A stretch of DNA of 64,000 nt from Fremontodendron californicum (Eukaryota; Streptophyta; Magnoliopsida; Malvales; Malvaceae). The number at the start of each line of letters is the position of its first letter. The stretch's first letter is position 1. A program made the position numbers and the translations under genes. The notes under the pieces were generated by a model that did not search any database, had not been told where the DNA came from, and saw only the letters and a program-made list of their open reading frames with translations. The stretch lies in the NCBI GenBank assembly GCA_030761205.1, contig JAULJL010000001.1, positions 40,929,145 through 40,993,144 on the forward strand. The letters run 5' to 3'. Below are positions 12,314 to 24,641 of the stretch, in pieces.

Positions 12314-13253
12314 TAGGGGTGTAAACGAGACACCTGTATTCGCAAGCTATTCGAGTTCGATTCGAAAAAAACTCGAATTCGATTCGATCTTATCGAGCCG
12401 AGCTCGAGCTCGAGCAGCTCGAGCTATCGAGCGAGCCGAGTTCGAGTATCTTAATACCCGATTCGAGTAGCTCGCGAGCCTAATCGAGCTTTTTATTTAT
12501 AATATTAAATTACTATTTTACCCTTAATATTTATACTCTTAAAACCCTAAAACCTATTTTTTTCTCCTATTTTTTCTTCCAGCCGCATCTCTTCTTCTCT
12601 CCCTCACAATCTCACTTTCTCTCCAACTCAGCCACTCCCACTCCCACTCCCACCCAAGGCTTCTTTCCTTCTCTCCGAAATCACCTCTCAGCCATGTCTC
12701 TTCTTCCTCAACACGATTACAGGCCTAGAGACTCAATAACACGCCTTGCCTTCTCTTCGCTGTCAGTTACTGACTTGGGGGACCAAGCTGCAGAAAATTC
12801 TCAAGTTTGGGGTATTTGCAAAAGATTTTATTTTGCATTTAACTCATCAAATCAGTTTCTGAGTTACTAGTTGATTTATTATATTTATGAACATATTTAT
12901 ATATTTATAGGTTCTGGATATCAAAAGCTTTGTCTTGTATGATAATTTTTTTTGTGTTTAGAAAATTTTGAATTTGATTGTTGTGTTAGGTTTTTAATTT
13001 TTTATCATTATATGATCTTAAAATTTTTTCATTGTTTAAATACAAAAAATTTATATATAAAACGAGCTCGAGCTCGAGTAAACGAGCTTAATCGAGCCGA
13101 GCTCGAATAGTTCGATTGTATCTCGAGCCGAGCTCGAGCTTAAAAAATTGTATTCGATCGAGCTCGAGCCGAGTTTCGAGCAGTAAATTTCGAGTCGAGC
13201 TCGAGCTCGAGCTTCTCACTATTCGAGCTCGGCTCGGCTCGATTACAGCCCTA
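12314..13253. mobile_element. hAT-type non-autonomous element E1 with unrelated internal cargo
   Basis: Terminal inverted repeats TAGGGGTGTAAACGAG (left) and TAGGGCTGTAATCGAG (right, inward) are flanked by the 8-bp duplication TGTAATGG at 12306-12313 and 13254-13261. The subterminal 150-220 bp at both ends are dense in GAGCTCGAGC-type palindromes, which in hAT elements serve as transposase-binding arrays. Both subterminal regions match those of E2 (39442-40570), in inverted relative orientation, but the central 450 bp or so are different. That centre looks like a gene's 5' untranslated region and first exon (see 12590-12870). Confidence 0.85.
12590..12870 (+). pseudogene. Possible captured 5' exon inside E1
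   Basis: A CT-rich leader resembling a plant 5' untranslated region runs into an ATG at about 12694, opening a short frame (MSLLPQHDYRPRDSITRL...) that stops near 12870. Its composition differs from the AT-rich and TCGAG-rich parts of the element around it. I do not recognise the protein. It is absent from the sister element E2, which has different cargo in the same place, so capture from a host gene is the simplest reading, but the donor is not visible here. Confidence 0.35.
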
Positions 13254-13726
13254 TGTAATGGTATCAAATATTTAAAAATTTTAGATATCAAATATTTGCA
13301 TGTGTATATAATATATATTTTATTAAAAAAAAACTTGAAAATAGGTTATACATATAGATATATGAAAAAATATTTGAAAAATACAGGTAAATCTGAAACG
13401 GTATGCCGAAACAAACCGACAACGATACGTACCAGTATCAGAACAAAAACGATACGTTAACCGATACAGTACTGACTACTTTAAATGGCAGTCGTCGGTG
13501 GAAGGTTTTTTTTTTTTTTGTTCAACATAATGGCCATTAGCCTACATTCGACTCACTACAATAAAGAAGATAAAACATATCAGAAAGTGGGTGTTCAACC
13601 CAGTCGGGAGGACAACATCTTGTTCTAGTTTTCCTCTCTACCTAATCAGCTACACTATTAGCTTCCCTTCTAACATGAGTAAAGCACAACTCAAGAGATC
13701 GTGCCAGTATTTGACCCACTTCCACT

Positions 13727-16700
13727 TCAATGGCGAACGTTTCCCCAGCATGATAAGGAATGAGAGGATAACCTCTTGATGAGCTCCTCATTATCCGATT
13801 CAATAATCACTCTCTGCCAACCCCTTCTCACAACGAGAGCATTACCAAGCCTGGTTGCTAAGGCTTCAGCCACCAGCACAGAACCAGCCTGCACCAGTGC
13901 ATTGGTTCCATCGAGAAGAGCACCATAGCAGTTCCTTGCAATAACAACAATTCCCGCTTTCATGGATCCTGGAACAAAAGAGGCATCACAATTAACTTTA
14001 ATCACATCCACAGGTGGTTTAATCCACCCATTCTGGTTTTGAATAGGACGAGGGGGTGTCTGATTGTGAGCAACCCCTTCTTCAAACTCTTGATAGTCTC
14101 GGACAGCAACATGCCACACTTGGACCAGGTCACCCCTGGTGCCTTCAAAGACCCACTCATTCCTAGCTTTCCACAAATGCCAACAAAGCCATGCAATAAG
14201 CCATTTGGAGCTAAACAACCCGAAATCAGGCAGAATAAGGACAACCTCGCTCCACCATTTGACGAACCCCACAAACCCTTCCCTTCTTGGGCGATAATTA
14301 AAGTTTGAAGCCCCCCACACATCATTAGCAAAAGGGCAAAAGAACAGAATATGCTCAAAGGATTTAACATCATTCTCACACCTACGACAGAGTGAAAAAT
14401 TCGAACGATGGCGTCTGTGCAATTTTTTTTAGTAGCGAGAGCATTATGGCAGGCTCTCCAAACAAAATTTTTAACTTTAAGGGGTACCAGGAGTTCCCAT
14501 ACACCTTTCCACTGTTTTTCACCGTAAAGAGTCCTGTCACTAGGCCCCGAAAGCATAGGCGAAAAATCTTGGTTCATAAGCAAACTATAGCCTGATTTTT
14601 CTAAATAAGAGCCATTCTTGGAGAAGTGCCAAATGAGAGAGTCCTCACAGTTCGGAGGACCAATAGGGATTTTGCATATGGCCTTGATTTCCTCTTCATT
14701 GAAACTCTCTCCCAACAGTCTGGAATTCCATGTCCTCCGAACAGGTTCAATAAAATGCTAAACGAGAGTTGGTCCCTGCGTCCCTGGTGGTGAGGAGACA
14801 ACTTTGAAAGATGGGAGCGAGGGCACCCATTGATCATGCCAGATGAGAATATCACTTCCACTGCACACATTCCATCGCGTTCCTCTTTTCAGGATTTCAA
14901 TTCCTTCATAGATGTTACCCCATGGCCATTAAACAGTCTTGCCCTTTTGAGCTTCAAGTAAGGAAGAAGAAGGGAAATAGATTCCTTTCATAATAAGCGC
15001 CCACAAAGCATTCAGATTTTTCAATAGTCTACAAGCTTGTTTGGCTAGGAGAGCTTTGTTGAAAATATGAAAATATTTGAACCCCATCCCCCCTCTGTTC
15101 TTTGCCACAGCAATCGAATTCCACCGTAACCAATGGATTTTGTTCTTCTCCTATCCGTAACCACCCCACCAGAACCTATTCAGGATTGTATTCAGCTCAT
15201 GACAAAAGCTGAGAGGGAGTTTGAAGCATTGCATCACATACACAGGGACTGCGGTAGCAACTGCTTTGAGCAACACCTCTCTACCGGCCTGCGACAGAAG
15301 TTTCCCCTTCCAGCTTTGTACTTTAGCATGGACTTTGTCAAGGACAAAACCAAGCGCCTTTCTTTTCCTACGCCCCCAAATTGAGGGGAGTCCCAGATAT
15401 TTACAACTTTGATCCATCAGTTGGACTCCCATCCTTTCTCGAATGACACAGCGTGATTTAGCCTTTGTGTTGGGAGAGAAAAAAATAGCAGATTTAGAGA
15501 AGTTCACTGATTGACCTGTTGCATTTTTGAATTTTTGCAAAATATCCATAATTTTCTCACAGTTATGGAGATTGGCATTGGCAAACAGAAGACAGTCATC
15601 AGCAAACATAAGGTGACTTAGAGACGGGCATCTGCTATTTATCTTGAACCCTTGATAACTTCCATCATCCACAGCCTTCTCAATTAAACAGGATAGAATA
15701 TTAGCAATAAAAATAAACAGATAAGGTGAGAGAGGGTCACCTTGTCTCAGCCCCTTTTTGGGTAGAAAGCTTCCATTCTTTCACCATTGATGATCAGAGA
15801 GAATTGAAGAGTGGACACACATTCCATGATTCTGTTAAACCCAAAATGGCCAAAAACCCATTCTGATGAGCAGCTTTTCTAAAAACTCTCACTCGACTTT
15901 ATCATACGTCTTACTAAGGTCCAGCTTGACGGCCATAACACTCTTGGAGCCCCATTTCCTCTTTTTCAAAGCATGGAAAGCCTCATGAGCAACAAAAATA
16001 TTGTCCTGAATTTGTCTCCCAGCAATAAAAATGGATTGCACCAGAGAGATCACCTGGGGAAGGAATTCCTTCATCCGAGAAGCCATGATTCTAGAAATAA
16101 CCTTGTAAGGAAAATAGCACAAGTTGATCGGACGGAAGTGGGAAATTTCTTCCGAAGAGTTTTGTTTTGGCACCAAGACAATGTTGGTGCGATTAAGCTC
16201 CTTAAGCATTCGTCCACTCTGAAAGAAGCTTCTAACCATTTCGCAAAAATCTTGTTTGACTATATCCCAGAAGTGCTGGAAGAAGACCCCAGGAAAACCA
16301 TAAGGATCTGGAGCTTTGAGAGGACCCATCTCAAAAACTGTTTTCTTGATTTCGTCGTCAGTCACCTCCTTGCGAAGCTCCGTATTCATCTCATTAGTTA
16401 TCACCTCCCCAATAGAAGCCAGACCTCATCAATATCCTAAAGAGAGCCAGCCTGGAAAACCTCTTTAAAATGGTTGGTGATGAACTCAGAAATCCTATTC
16501 TCACCTCTAATACATTCCCCATCATTGTCTTTGATTCTCAGGATAGCATTACGACGTCTACGGTGCACCGTTGTCGCATGAAAGAATTTTGTGTTACGAT
16601 CCTCATATTTCAGCCAATTAACCCGTGATCGTTGATGCCAGTACCGTTCCTCCATTTCCCATTTCTCATCCACCTGCTTTTTAAGCCTTTGCACTTCTGC

Positions 16701-17660
16701 TTTGAGGTCATTAGTGAAGGGGAGCGATTGCATTTCAACAATTCTCATGCGCAAGCAGTCAATATCTTGCCGAGAGTTACGGAACTTTCTTTGGCTCCAA
16801 CATCTTAGTTCCTTCCCTGTAGCAACTAACTTTCTTTGCATACGAAACATACGGGATCCCACTCCATCCGCCTTCCACATATCAGTGACCACTTCGTTGC
16901 ATTCTTGATCGATAAGCCATTTTGACTCAAATTTGAAATCTCTCAGCTTCCTTTTATGGCCACCAATCAAAACTAAAGCCACCGGAGAGTGATCCCAGGC
17001 AATGGCTGCTTCAACGATACCATTAGCCGAAGAGAAAATGTGGCTCCATTCAACAGTGTGTAACACTCTATCAAGCCGTTCCTAGATATTATCATCCTCA
17101 ATTTTATTATTTGACCAAGTAAATCCTTCGCCATGGAGGGCCATGTCCATAAGCCCACAATCCTCCATAAACAAGTTGAAATAACTGGCTTGGGACCGGT
17201 CAATAGGTCTGCCTCCTCTTTTCTCCTCTTGCGATCGAACAACATTGAAGTCCCCAACACAACACCAAGCACACTCAAAGCTTTGTCTTAGTGTCTTTAT
17301 CCTCTCCCAAACTTCTCTCATTCCTTCTCGTTGTGGCTTTCCATAGACAAAACTACAGAACCAATTCTCTCCTAGGCCAAGATCCAATCGAACATCAATG
17401 AAAGAACTTGAGTCAGCAAAAACTTCTAACCTGAAACCAGCAGCCCACCATAGTGCCAAACCCCCGGACCATCCATTAGGGTCCACATAAAAACCTTCCG
17501 CAAATCCAAAACGATTTCTCAACCTTTCTAATTTCGAATTCCTCTGCTTAGTCTCCATCAAGAAAACGATGGAGGGACTATGTTTTTGGATGAGCTCTTT
17601 AAGAGCCCGAACTGCCCTGTGTTGTCCAAGCCCTTGGCAGTTCCATGCGATAATACTCAT
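13727..17660 (-). pseudogene. LINE ORF2 remnant (endonuclease, RT, zf-RVT, RNase H)
   Basis: Starts at an ATG (17660) with MSIIAWNCQGLGQHRAVRAL, the usual start of the plant LINE AP-type endonuclease. GDFNVV lies at about 17240 and the DHSP box near 16985. An in-frame stop at 17082-17084 interrupts the endonuclease. A frameshift lies between 16437 and 16404, and stops lie between 15889 and 15672. RT motifs include APDPYGFPGVFF (about 16300) and FADD (about 15600). Downstream come a zf-RVT region (about 14450-14600) and a C-terminal RNase H domain (VNCDASFVPG at about 13970-14000, then ESDNEELI at about 13795), so this belongs to a lineage with RNase H. Further frameshifts separate 14870, 14715 and 14422. 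Confidence 0.8.
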
Positions 17661-18850
17661 TGATCTTCTTGTGGCTGTTCAAGGTCAGCCACCACCACCA
17701 TTTTTTCGCTACCGTTCACCTGAGTATCAGACAGATCATCCAACTCCATATTCGGTATTTCATACACGTCTTTACCTTGTTTATTCAATCCTGTTTCCCT
17801 TATAGTCATTCTCTCATCAAAGGTTCTTCTTCGCTCCAATGTAGCCTTGGCTCTAGCAGCCCTCTTGATCTACATGAGTCTTCTGTTCCCTCCCATTTTC
17901 CTTTTCAATTGTGATTCCCATCTACCAAACATCTTCGAGCTCGTCTCTTTTGCCCCCTGACCAAACAGCTTGTTGAGAAGATTATCATCTTGGGCTATTC
18001 CTATTTGCATGAATTTCCACATACCCGGTTGGATCTCATAAACACATTGCTCAATTTGGGCTCTTAAATCCAGCTTTTTTTTGTTGTTGCAAGGCTCCAC
18101 TCTTCCTCTGGTCTGCTTCTTTTTAGTCTCCCTTGGGCCTTGTCTTCTTGTATCTCATCTAAGCCCAAAGAAAACCCTTCTTTGTCCTCCGGCTCATCCC
18201 CGTGGTCTGAAACAATTTATAACGCTTTCCCCTTGTCAACTTTCCCTCCATTTGAACCTTGTCCCATCACAGCATTGTACAAGGCCATTAATGCTTGCTC
18301 TGTTTGTTTCCCTTCCTTAGCCGAACCCATGTGCTCCTTCTGAGCTTCAATTAATGCACTGGGTTGTCTATCAACTTTTCCTTCAACTTGCCGTATCATC
18401 ACGTGGGTCTCACGCTCTTCTTCCACGTCCACGTCCCCTTCCACTTTAGCTTTCTGGCCTGTTCTCTACTTGTGGCATGGCCTTTCTCCTTGTTGCTACC
18501 CTGGGTAGCTCTTATCCAGTGACCAAAGAATGACTTCCTTATGCCATCATTCCTGTGGTAACATTCCTTAGCTGCATGCCCCAATCTCCCACAGTGGTAG
18601 CAAAAGTCTGGAAGCCTTTCATATTTAAAAGCAATCCCCACTGTTGTCTTGTTCTTCCTCCGCAGATTCAAGCCAGTCTTGAGTGGCTCATCTACTTTGA
18701 TGGCGACTTTCATTCCAATGACTCCATGCCACTTTACCTACTCACCAAAAAAATCTAACTCAATCAATTTATAGAAAACCGATGCTACTTTTTCTGCGTT
18801 GTCTCTTGTGATGTAGGCTAAAGGAAAGTTGTGGACTTGAACCCAAAACT
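17661..18850 (-). pseudogene. LINE ORF1 remnant (nucleic-acid-binding, zinc knuckle)
   Basis: Begins in the middle of the DUF4283-type domain (FWVQVHNFPLAYIT at about 18785-18850). It continues to a CCHC zinc knuckle, CYHCGRLGHAAKEC, near 18560-18610 and then a Ser/Glu-rich tail. Frame breaks occur near 18713-18720, 18217 and 17870. In plant L1 elements this protein binds the RNA template. No start codon remains, because the element is truncated at this end. Confidence 0.7.
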
Positions 18851-18863
18851 CAGTCGGTGGAAG

Positions 18864-20536
18864 CTTATTGCTTGAAGAGTTGATGCTGAAATATATGAAT
18901 CGAAAGAGATTAGGAATATTAATATAGGATATAGACTTGAATGGTCATTGTTTATTTGGGGGATGATGATCACCATTCAAGCTACCTAGCATTAATTACC
19001 AAGAAGGTGAGTTCAATCTTTATACCGGTCTTCTCCATCAAAGAATTTATGTAAATGAATCATAAATTTATTTAAGAGGTGGGTTATACGTTCAATTCGA
19101 TTATTATTTAATAAAAAATTATTTTATTTTATTTAAATTTAATTATAATTATTAATATAAAAATAATATTTTATATAATTAAACGATATATTTTTTTAAT
19201 TCAATGAATTAAATTTTGAATAAGTAATAATTTTACTATCGAAATCGGATTTAGTCCATAAGCAAATATGATAATTATATTAATAATTTATTGAAAATTG
19301 TAATTGATTTTAACATGACGGTTGAGGTATAAGGCTTGTTTGGTACACGAAATTATTATGCACCTAAATAAAAAGCATTAAATTGTTGACAAGACGAGTA
19401 TTCTCTTGGCATAGTAAAATTTAATCCTTTAAATAAAAAGGATGATTATTTTTCTGACTTGCCCCTTTTTCTGCCTTATGTGGGGCTTCATTCATATTCC
19501 ATATAATAAAATCCTTTGCATAAAGAGGTAAGGGGTCAAATTATTTAAGATTTAATTTGAAATTATGGTTCGAGTGAAAATTATGAATTGAAACATTATA
19601 CAAAAAAACATTATTTAATTTTGCACTCGAATTTTTGATTCAGTGGTTGATGCATGCTTACCTATTTAAAAAATCATGTTTCGAATCTTTTCATCCCCAA
19701 ACTATCAACAAAAAAAATTCAATTTTTTTCAGTCAAATTAAGTATAAGTTTGGAACAAGATTTTGGCATATACATATACTAATTCAAATCCCAAACATGC
19801 AATGATAAAAACTGAAAAACATAATTAATCGGCTGGATAATGATATATACATACAAACTGCCAAGCACAAGAATTGGGCTAGGCCCCTCGGCTTAGCCCG
19901 TTTGAACGGATGGGTTAGCCTTGAGACACCTTGATATTAAGGTCTGCCCCAACCCCATGGCGGGGTTCATTATAATCTATTGAAGTATTTGGTCCATTAC
20001 CTCTTCCTTCACTGGTTTTAGTTTACAGGCATGAGCCTCTGCAAATTTAGAATAGTCAAAAAGGGAAACGTTTTTAATGTCTTCAAAAATGGAGGGTAGC
20101 AGGTTTTTGTCATAATCGTTCAAGATCTATATCAGATCTAACTTACGTGGTCATGCCTGGATTATAACATATCACAGCAATTAAATGCCATTAATTATTT
20201 TCATGCACTGAATACGAAGGTACAAAATTGCAAAATCTCTACAGTCTACACTCAGATTTTTCTTTTGTTCTGTATCAAGCAATCAAATCACTCAATCTTA
20301 ACATATCAGGGGGGAAAAAATAAAAGAGTTATTTCCATTTTCAATTGCTAATTTGCTGTATTGAGATGAAGAGCACTGATTGTGGTAATGTGGTGTCATT
20401 TTTTTTATATGGTTGCTTTGAGTCTTAAATGGCAAATAATAAACTGGTTGGGGTTGGATTGACAAGTAATTGCCTAAAGTCCACCCAAATTCAACCCCAC
20501 CTACTCACATAGTATCTTTCTCTCTTCTATTTCCTC
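18864..20536. other. Intergenic between LINE and PSK gene
   Basis: AT-rich, with no gene recognised. The last few hundred bases hold the presumed PSK promoter; a TATA box is listed separately. Confidence 0.5.
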
Positions 20537-20544
20537 TATAAATT
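20537..20544 (+). promoter_or_regulatory. TATA box of the PSK gene
   Basis: TATAAATT lies 60 bp upstream of the PSK ATG, after a CT-rich stretch. Position and context fit a plant core promoter with a short leader of about 30 nt. Confidence 0.55.
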
Positions 20545-20603
20545 GATCCTTTTTGTACCTTTACCAGCACCTCTGAAAATTCTCTCCTGAATCCAAAAAA
20601 AAA

Positions 20604-20977
20604 ATGTCTAAGCTCTGCACCCTTTTCATTGCTGCCCTTCTCCTCAATTTTATGCTAAGTTTTGCTGCAAGGCCTGAGCCTACTTTTCCCTTAACCCAAC
20701 ATGAGGTATGTCTCAATTTTCTTCTTCTTTCTATCCTTCTTACCAAACCCAATCCTTAATTTTCTTTGTCTTCCTAAATGAAGATTTCCTTTACAAGGTT
20801 ATATATATATATTATATATATATTTATTAATATTGGTTTTGGTTCATGCAGGGAGTTGAGGCAGAGAAAGTTGATATTGATGAGAACTGTGAAGGAGTTG
20901 GCAAAGAGGAGTGCTTGATGAGAAGAACCCTTGCTGCTCATGTGGATTATATTTATACTCAGAATCACAAGCCATGA
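20604..20977 (+). CDS. PSK: Phytosulfokine precursor
   Basis: Two exons, 20604-20705 and 20852-20977, joined in phase 0 with GT...AG borders, give 75 residues. Residues 1-22 form a signal peptide (MSKLCTLFIAALLLNFMLSF, then AA). A variable acidic region with two cysteines follows (ENCEGVGKEEC). The conserved YIYTQ pentapeptide is at residues 67-71, preceded by His-Val-Asp. The family is secreted. In it both tyrosines of YIYTQ are sulfated by a Golgi sulfotransferase that favours a nearby acidic residue, and subtilases release the peptide, which is perceived by PSKR receptor kinases to promote growth and modulate immunity. Size and two-exon structure are normal for the family. All expected features are intact and I see no defect. 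Confidence 0.96.
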
Positions 20978-22928
20978 AGTTGAAATTGTTGTAGGAGAAA
21001 TAAATATTGGTTCGGTTGTAGCATCAAAGCCATAAATAAATTATATATTTCTGTTCATGTTGGCATATGATTTGTATAGATGGCATAGCTAGTTTGGTTT
21101 CACAGAAGAATGTTTTTGATGTGATCTAGATTTTTAATGGATAAAAATACAGAACAAATTATTCAATGGTTTTTTCCCCACTTTTTTTTTCTTCTTCTTA
21201 TTGTCATGTGAACCCCAGTTGATCCATTTCTTTGCATATGCATACTTTGCCAAGAAAATGTTTGAAAAATCGTTCAAATGAATAAGAATACAACACATAA
21301 GCCAAATTGCCAATCAAGATTCTCTTAAATGGAGATTAAGACATTGATTTTGGTCAAAAACAGTCACTGAAAACAATGGAGATTCCCTTAAAATATTAGG
21401 ACTATTTGCGGCACAATTCACACGTGTAACGTACGAATTTTCCACTATATTCCAACAAACCAGTTAATTGGCAACAGGCAGGCAGAGGGTCAAACACGGC
21501 TATGACAATTTGACACACTTTACAGGTGTTACTGAAGAATATGCTGTTGTTGTTAAAAGAAATAATCATTTCCCTGAGCAAATTGAATCTGATATACATT
21601 AAAGACAATTTAATAATGTCGTAAATGCATGTTTAACAACCATCAGTGAGATGAAGATACCAGTTTCATGCAACCTTAAATGGCAAAGATACGGCCTCCA
21701 TGGGGGTTTTTTTTTTATCAGAACTTATTCTTATACGGGTCCAACTTTTAATTGAATTTAATCTAAAAGTTTTATTATAATCAACGATCATAAATTTATG
21801 CTTAGATCAGTTGTGGAAGAATTTGCTTTACGTTATAATTGGATATGAATGGGAGACTACATATGAAAAGTACAGGTCTTCCTAGGATGCAAAAGTTTCT
21901 ATACAAAGATAATGGCATTGGTTGTTGACCTCCAAAGTCAGCTCAGTCAATTAATGGCAGGCAGGGTTGCACCTAGTAAATTTCGTAGTAGGAGCCCACT
22001 ATTCTCAAAAGTTTTAGCATCTGAAATTTGAATGGCAAAGAAACATCAATCATGCTGCTTTTAATAATTCATTTTCTTCTCAGAATCAGAAACATGGATG
22101 ATTGTCTCAATCACACAATTCCAAGGTTCATCCCCTATCAACTTGAGAAAAATGATACTACTAGTAATATTAATACTTGATCATATAAAGCCAAGAAGAG
22201 TTTAGTTAAGAAAGAAATACTAGTTCATTACTGTCTCGCAGATTCTCTCTGAAAAGAAGCTCTATGTATATGAACAGGCACATAGACTAGGCTAAACGGT
22301 TGTGCATAAATCCCCTCCATTCATGGGCTGTGGTTAAGGTTGACCAATCCCTTGATTTTTCAAGATAATGGATTATTATCTCTATCATATATAATCCATT
22401 CATTGTGTAGAATCATATTGCAGGATCAGCAAAACTTTCCTGCAAGAAGATAAATATCTTTGGAAGGCACTGACTGCAATAAGTATATAGTAATCCCTTC
22501 CTACTCAGAAAAATCACAGTTCAAAAAGTGTATTCTGATGATGAATAAAATTCTGATGATGAATGATGCAAACTTTTATTTACGCCAAAAAGTTGACACA
22601 AAGTATTGGAATTCTTAACCCCAATCCAAAGTACATTAATGTGAATATTCTCTGTTCCTTTGGTTTCCAAATCAGTAAATTTTGTGGAACAACAATTACC
22701 AGTAATTGTGGTATATAGCAGTGAGAATATTGAGTATACATATGAATAATGGTAATAAATTTGGAGGAAGCTAAGTATTTCCTAAAGCTAAAAGCAATAA
22801 TAAAAATGAACTACACGACCTTAGTTATACATTTTATTTGCAGGAGAGAAATACATACAAGGCATTTTGATATAAGCAACTTCATTAAGATTTCATTGTA
22901 TTTCCATGAGAAGAGGGAACAAACCTAC
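20978..22928. other. Intergenic between PSK and the PP2-A10-like gene
   Basis: Includes the PSK 3' region (AATAAA-like signals near 21000-21035) and the 3' end of the convergent minus-strand gene. No other gene is supported; the open frames here are short and lack recognisable motifs. Confidence 0.5.
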
Positions 22929-24176
22929 TCAAGCAGGCAAGATAACCCTGCTACCACCCAGGATATGTAAGTAGAGCGCAAGACAAATGGTGACAATGAC
23001 GGAAGACTTTGCACCAACATATCTAATAACATCCAGTCCCCTTTCCACCACCTCCTCGCGGACGACATGAATGCTTCTTTTCGAACCCTCTGAAAGCTTC
23101 CAAAACAGAAACTCCACTATAGACCTTGTTGTTTCAAAGGTCACCCTCCCAGTCACATCAAGCACAAACTTCCTATTGCTAGGAACTGCCCATGTGGATG
23201 AGACCTTATCAACCCACCCATTATTCTGAATCCCATCAAATGAGCTCCCCTCGTTCACTCCTTCTAAAGATGCTTCCTTCTCGAAACAACCATCTCTCAG
23301 ACCACCGGCATCCTCACTCTGGTCTACAATTGAACAAGTATTTGAGTTTGAACTTGTCAACACTTGATGTGACGTTCTCACCAGCGTTGCCACAGCACCA
23401 TTACAAACAGAAACCAAAATTTCTCTCACATTGTTTTGATGCTTTGGATTGGTCATCCCAGCAAACATTTCATCATAAGTATTAATGTCCATCGTCTTGT
23501 CAAGGTAAACAGCAACAGCCGTGCTTACAAATCTTTGTATGCAATCAGCCATTAGTTCTTTACACTTATCATCATAAAGCACATTAACCCATTTGGGCAC
23601 ATCAGATGACCCACCATTCCCACTCAACTCATCAATTTCTCCACCCTTTGAGTAAAACCCCAGAACCAGATTCCTAGCAAAGCTACCAACCACAACAGAT
23701 ACAAAACCAGTCCCAGCATTAGAAAAGACCCTATCCAATAACCTATCAGTCAAGCTGGAATTCCCCGTACCGTTTGCCAATTCACTCTCATCCCCTGATT
23801 CTAACTTATACCCTCTTAAAACCCCAACTGTTAAAGCCTCATTAACCCTGATAAAAGATTGGGAAAATTCATCTGATCTCAGAATCTTTGAAATTTGCTT
23901 CAAACTATTAGGTATTTGATCAGAATCAGATTGCAAGAACTCCCTCAAGTCCTTGGAGACAACATTGATCGTCTCCGCGGATTCCGAGACCAATTCAGCT
24001 AAAGAAATCAGGGCTCCAAAGAGCTTCAAAAGCCTCTTCCTTCTCTTCACCACAGAGGGTAAATTATACACCTTGTAAACCCCATAACCAGAGACTCCAC
24101 ATATAGCTAACAAAATAAGCCATTTTTTCTTCCTACGTGAAAAAGTCAATGCCTTGTTCACCAATTGCACATCCAT
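22929..24176 (-). CDS. PHLOEM PROTEIN 2-LIKE A10-type protein
   Basis: Single-exon frame of 415 residues from the ATG at 24176 (MDVQLVNKAL); a longer frame upstream would need a TTG start. Sequence such as LPSVVKRRKRLLKLFGALIS, SETINVVSKDLREFLQSDSD and QIPNSLKQISKI is strongly reminiscent of plant proteins annotated as PP2-A10-like. Despite the name they lack an evident lectin domain in this region and have no firmly known role. A hydrophobic segment at residues about 15-33 (KWLILLAICGVSGYGVYKVY) and another near the C-terminus (VIVTICLALYLHIL) suggest a membrane protein. A middle low-complexity Ser/Asn/Glu part is variable. The next gene lies in the same direction, 1.6 kb upstream. Confidence 0.85.
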   Translation of the reverse strand: MDVQLVNKALTFSRRKKKWLILLAICGVSGYGVYKVYNLPSVVKRRKRLLKLFGALISLAELVSESAETINVVSKDLREFLQSDSDQIPNSLKQISKILRSDEFSQSFIRVNEALTVGVLRGYKLESGDESELANGTGNSSLTDRLLDRVFSNAGTGFVSVVVGSFARNLVLGFYSKGGEIDELSGNGGSSDVPKWVNVLYDDKCKELMADCIQRFVSTAVAVYLDKTMDINTYDEMFAGMTNPKHQNNVREILVSVCNGAVATLVRTSHQVLTSSNSNTCSIVDQSEDAGGLRDGCFEKEASLEGVNEGSSFDGIQNNGWVDKVSSTWAVPSNRKFVLDVTGRVTFETTRSIVEFLFWKLSEGSKRSIHVVREEVVERGLDVIRYVGAKSSVIVTICLALYLHILGGSRVILPA

Positions 24177-24641
24177 TGACCAAAACAAAAACCCTTAGAG
24201 CTACAATAGTTGGAACCCCAGGGAGAAGATTAACCCCAGAAATTTATGGTTTGGGTAAGGTTTCAAAGGTCGAGAAATCTAGGGTTTCGTTTCAAAGTAA
24301 AAGTAGATAAGAGAATTTAAGAGCAGATAGAGATAAAGAGGTTAGTTATGGTTAAAAAACAGTGTTCTTTTTGTTTTTTTAATTTTAATTTTTTACTGAA
24401 TTGCGAGAATTGCTATTAAATTTGCAGAAGGATGGTGGGAAGACGAACCTGGTTGTAGAAATGAAGAAAAGAGGAGAAAATATCAAATTGACAAAAACGA
24501 CAGAGCAATTGAGATTTTCCTTTTTTTTTTTTTTTTTTTTTTCCAGTTATTTCAGGTCCAGAGAATCTCTTTCCGTTTCTCTGCTTTATTTTTCCAAGAA
24601 GGCGGGTTCTTGCTTTATTTATAAAACGACGCTGCATCAGC

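Larger units (their letters stand above)
11846..13483. mobile_element. hAT-like element (outer), host of a nested hAT element
   Basis: Bounded by 8-bp direct repeats AATGGCAG at 11838-11845 and 13484-13491, the duplication length typical of hAT elements. Both end regions carry repeated GTATCGG/CGATAC motifs (left about 11855-12020; right about 13395-13470) in opposite orientation. The extreme termini match poorly, so the boundary is tentative. A second element (12314-13253) with its own target duplication sits inside it. No transposase frame is seen. Confidence 0.45.
13505..18852 (-). mobile_element. 5'-truncated, decayed LINE (plant L1 type with RNase H)
   Basis: Minus-strand non-LTR element whose 3' end is a poly(A) tail (T-run on the plus strand, 13506-13519). 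It is flanked by an 11-bp direct repeat GTCGGTGGAAG at 13494-13504 and 18853-18863. The 5' boundary falls inside ORF1, so about the first part of ORF1 and the 5' untranslated region are missing, as is common for LINEs. ORF1 and ORF2 pieces are read in order: DUF4283-like end, zinc knuckle, endonuclease, reverse transcriptase, zf-RVT, RNase H. They carry several frameshifts and stops, so the copy is dead. Confidence 0.85.

Noticed and set aside
13116..13460. Plus-strand frame rich in Ser-Arg-Leu-Glu and its minus counterpart at 13088-13291 (also 39379-39682)
   Set aside because: Translations of TCGAGCTCGAGC palindromes in hAT subterminal arrays, open in several frames at once; not proteins.
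24177..24188. Upstream extension of the PP2-A10-like protein by four codons
   Set aside because: Would need a TTG start; the first ATG (24176) gives the family's usual MD.QLV beginning.
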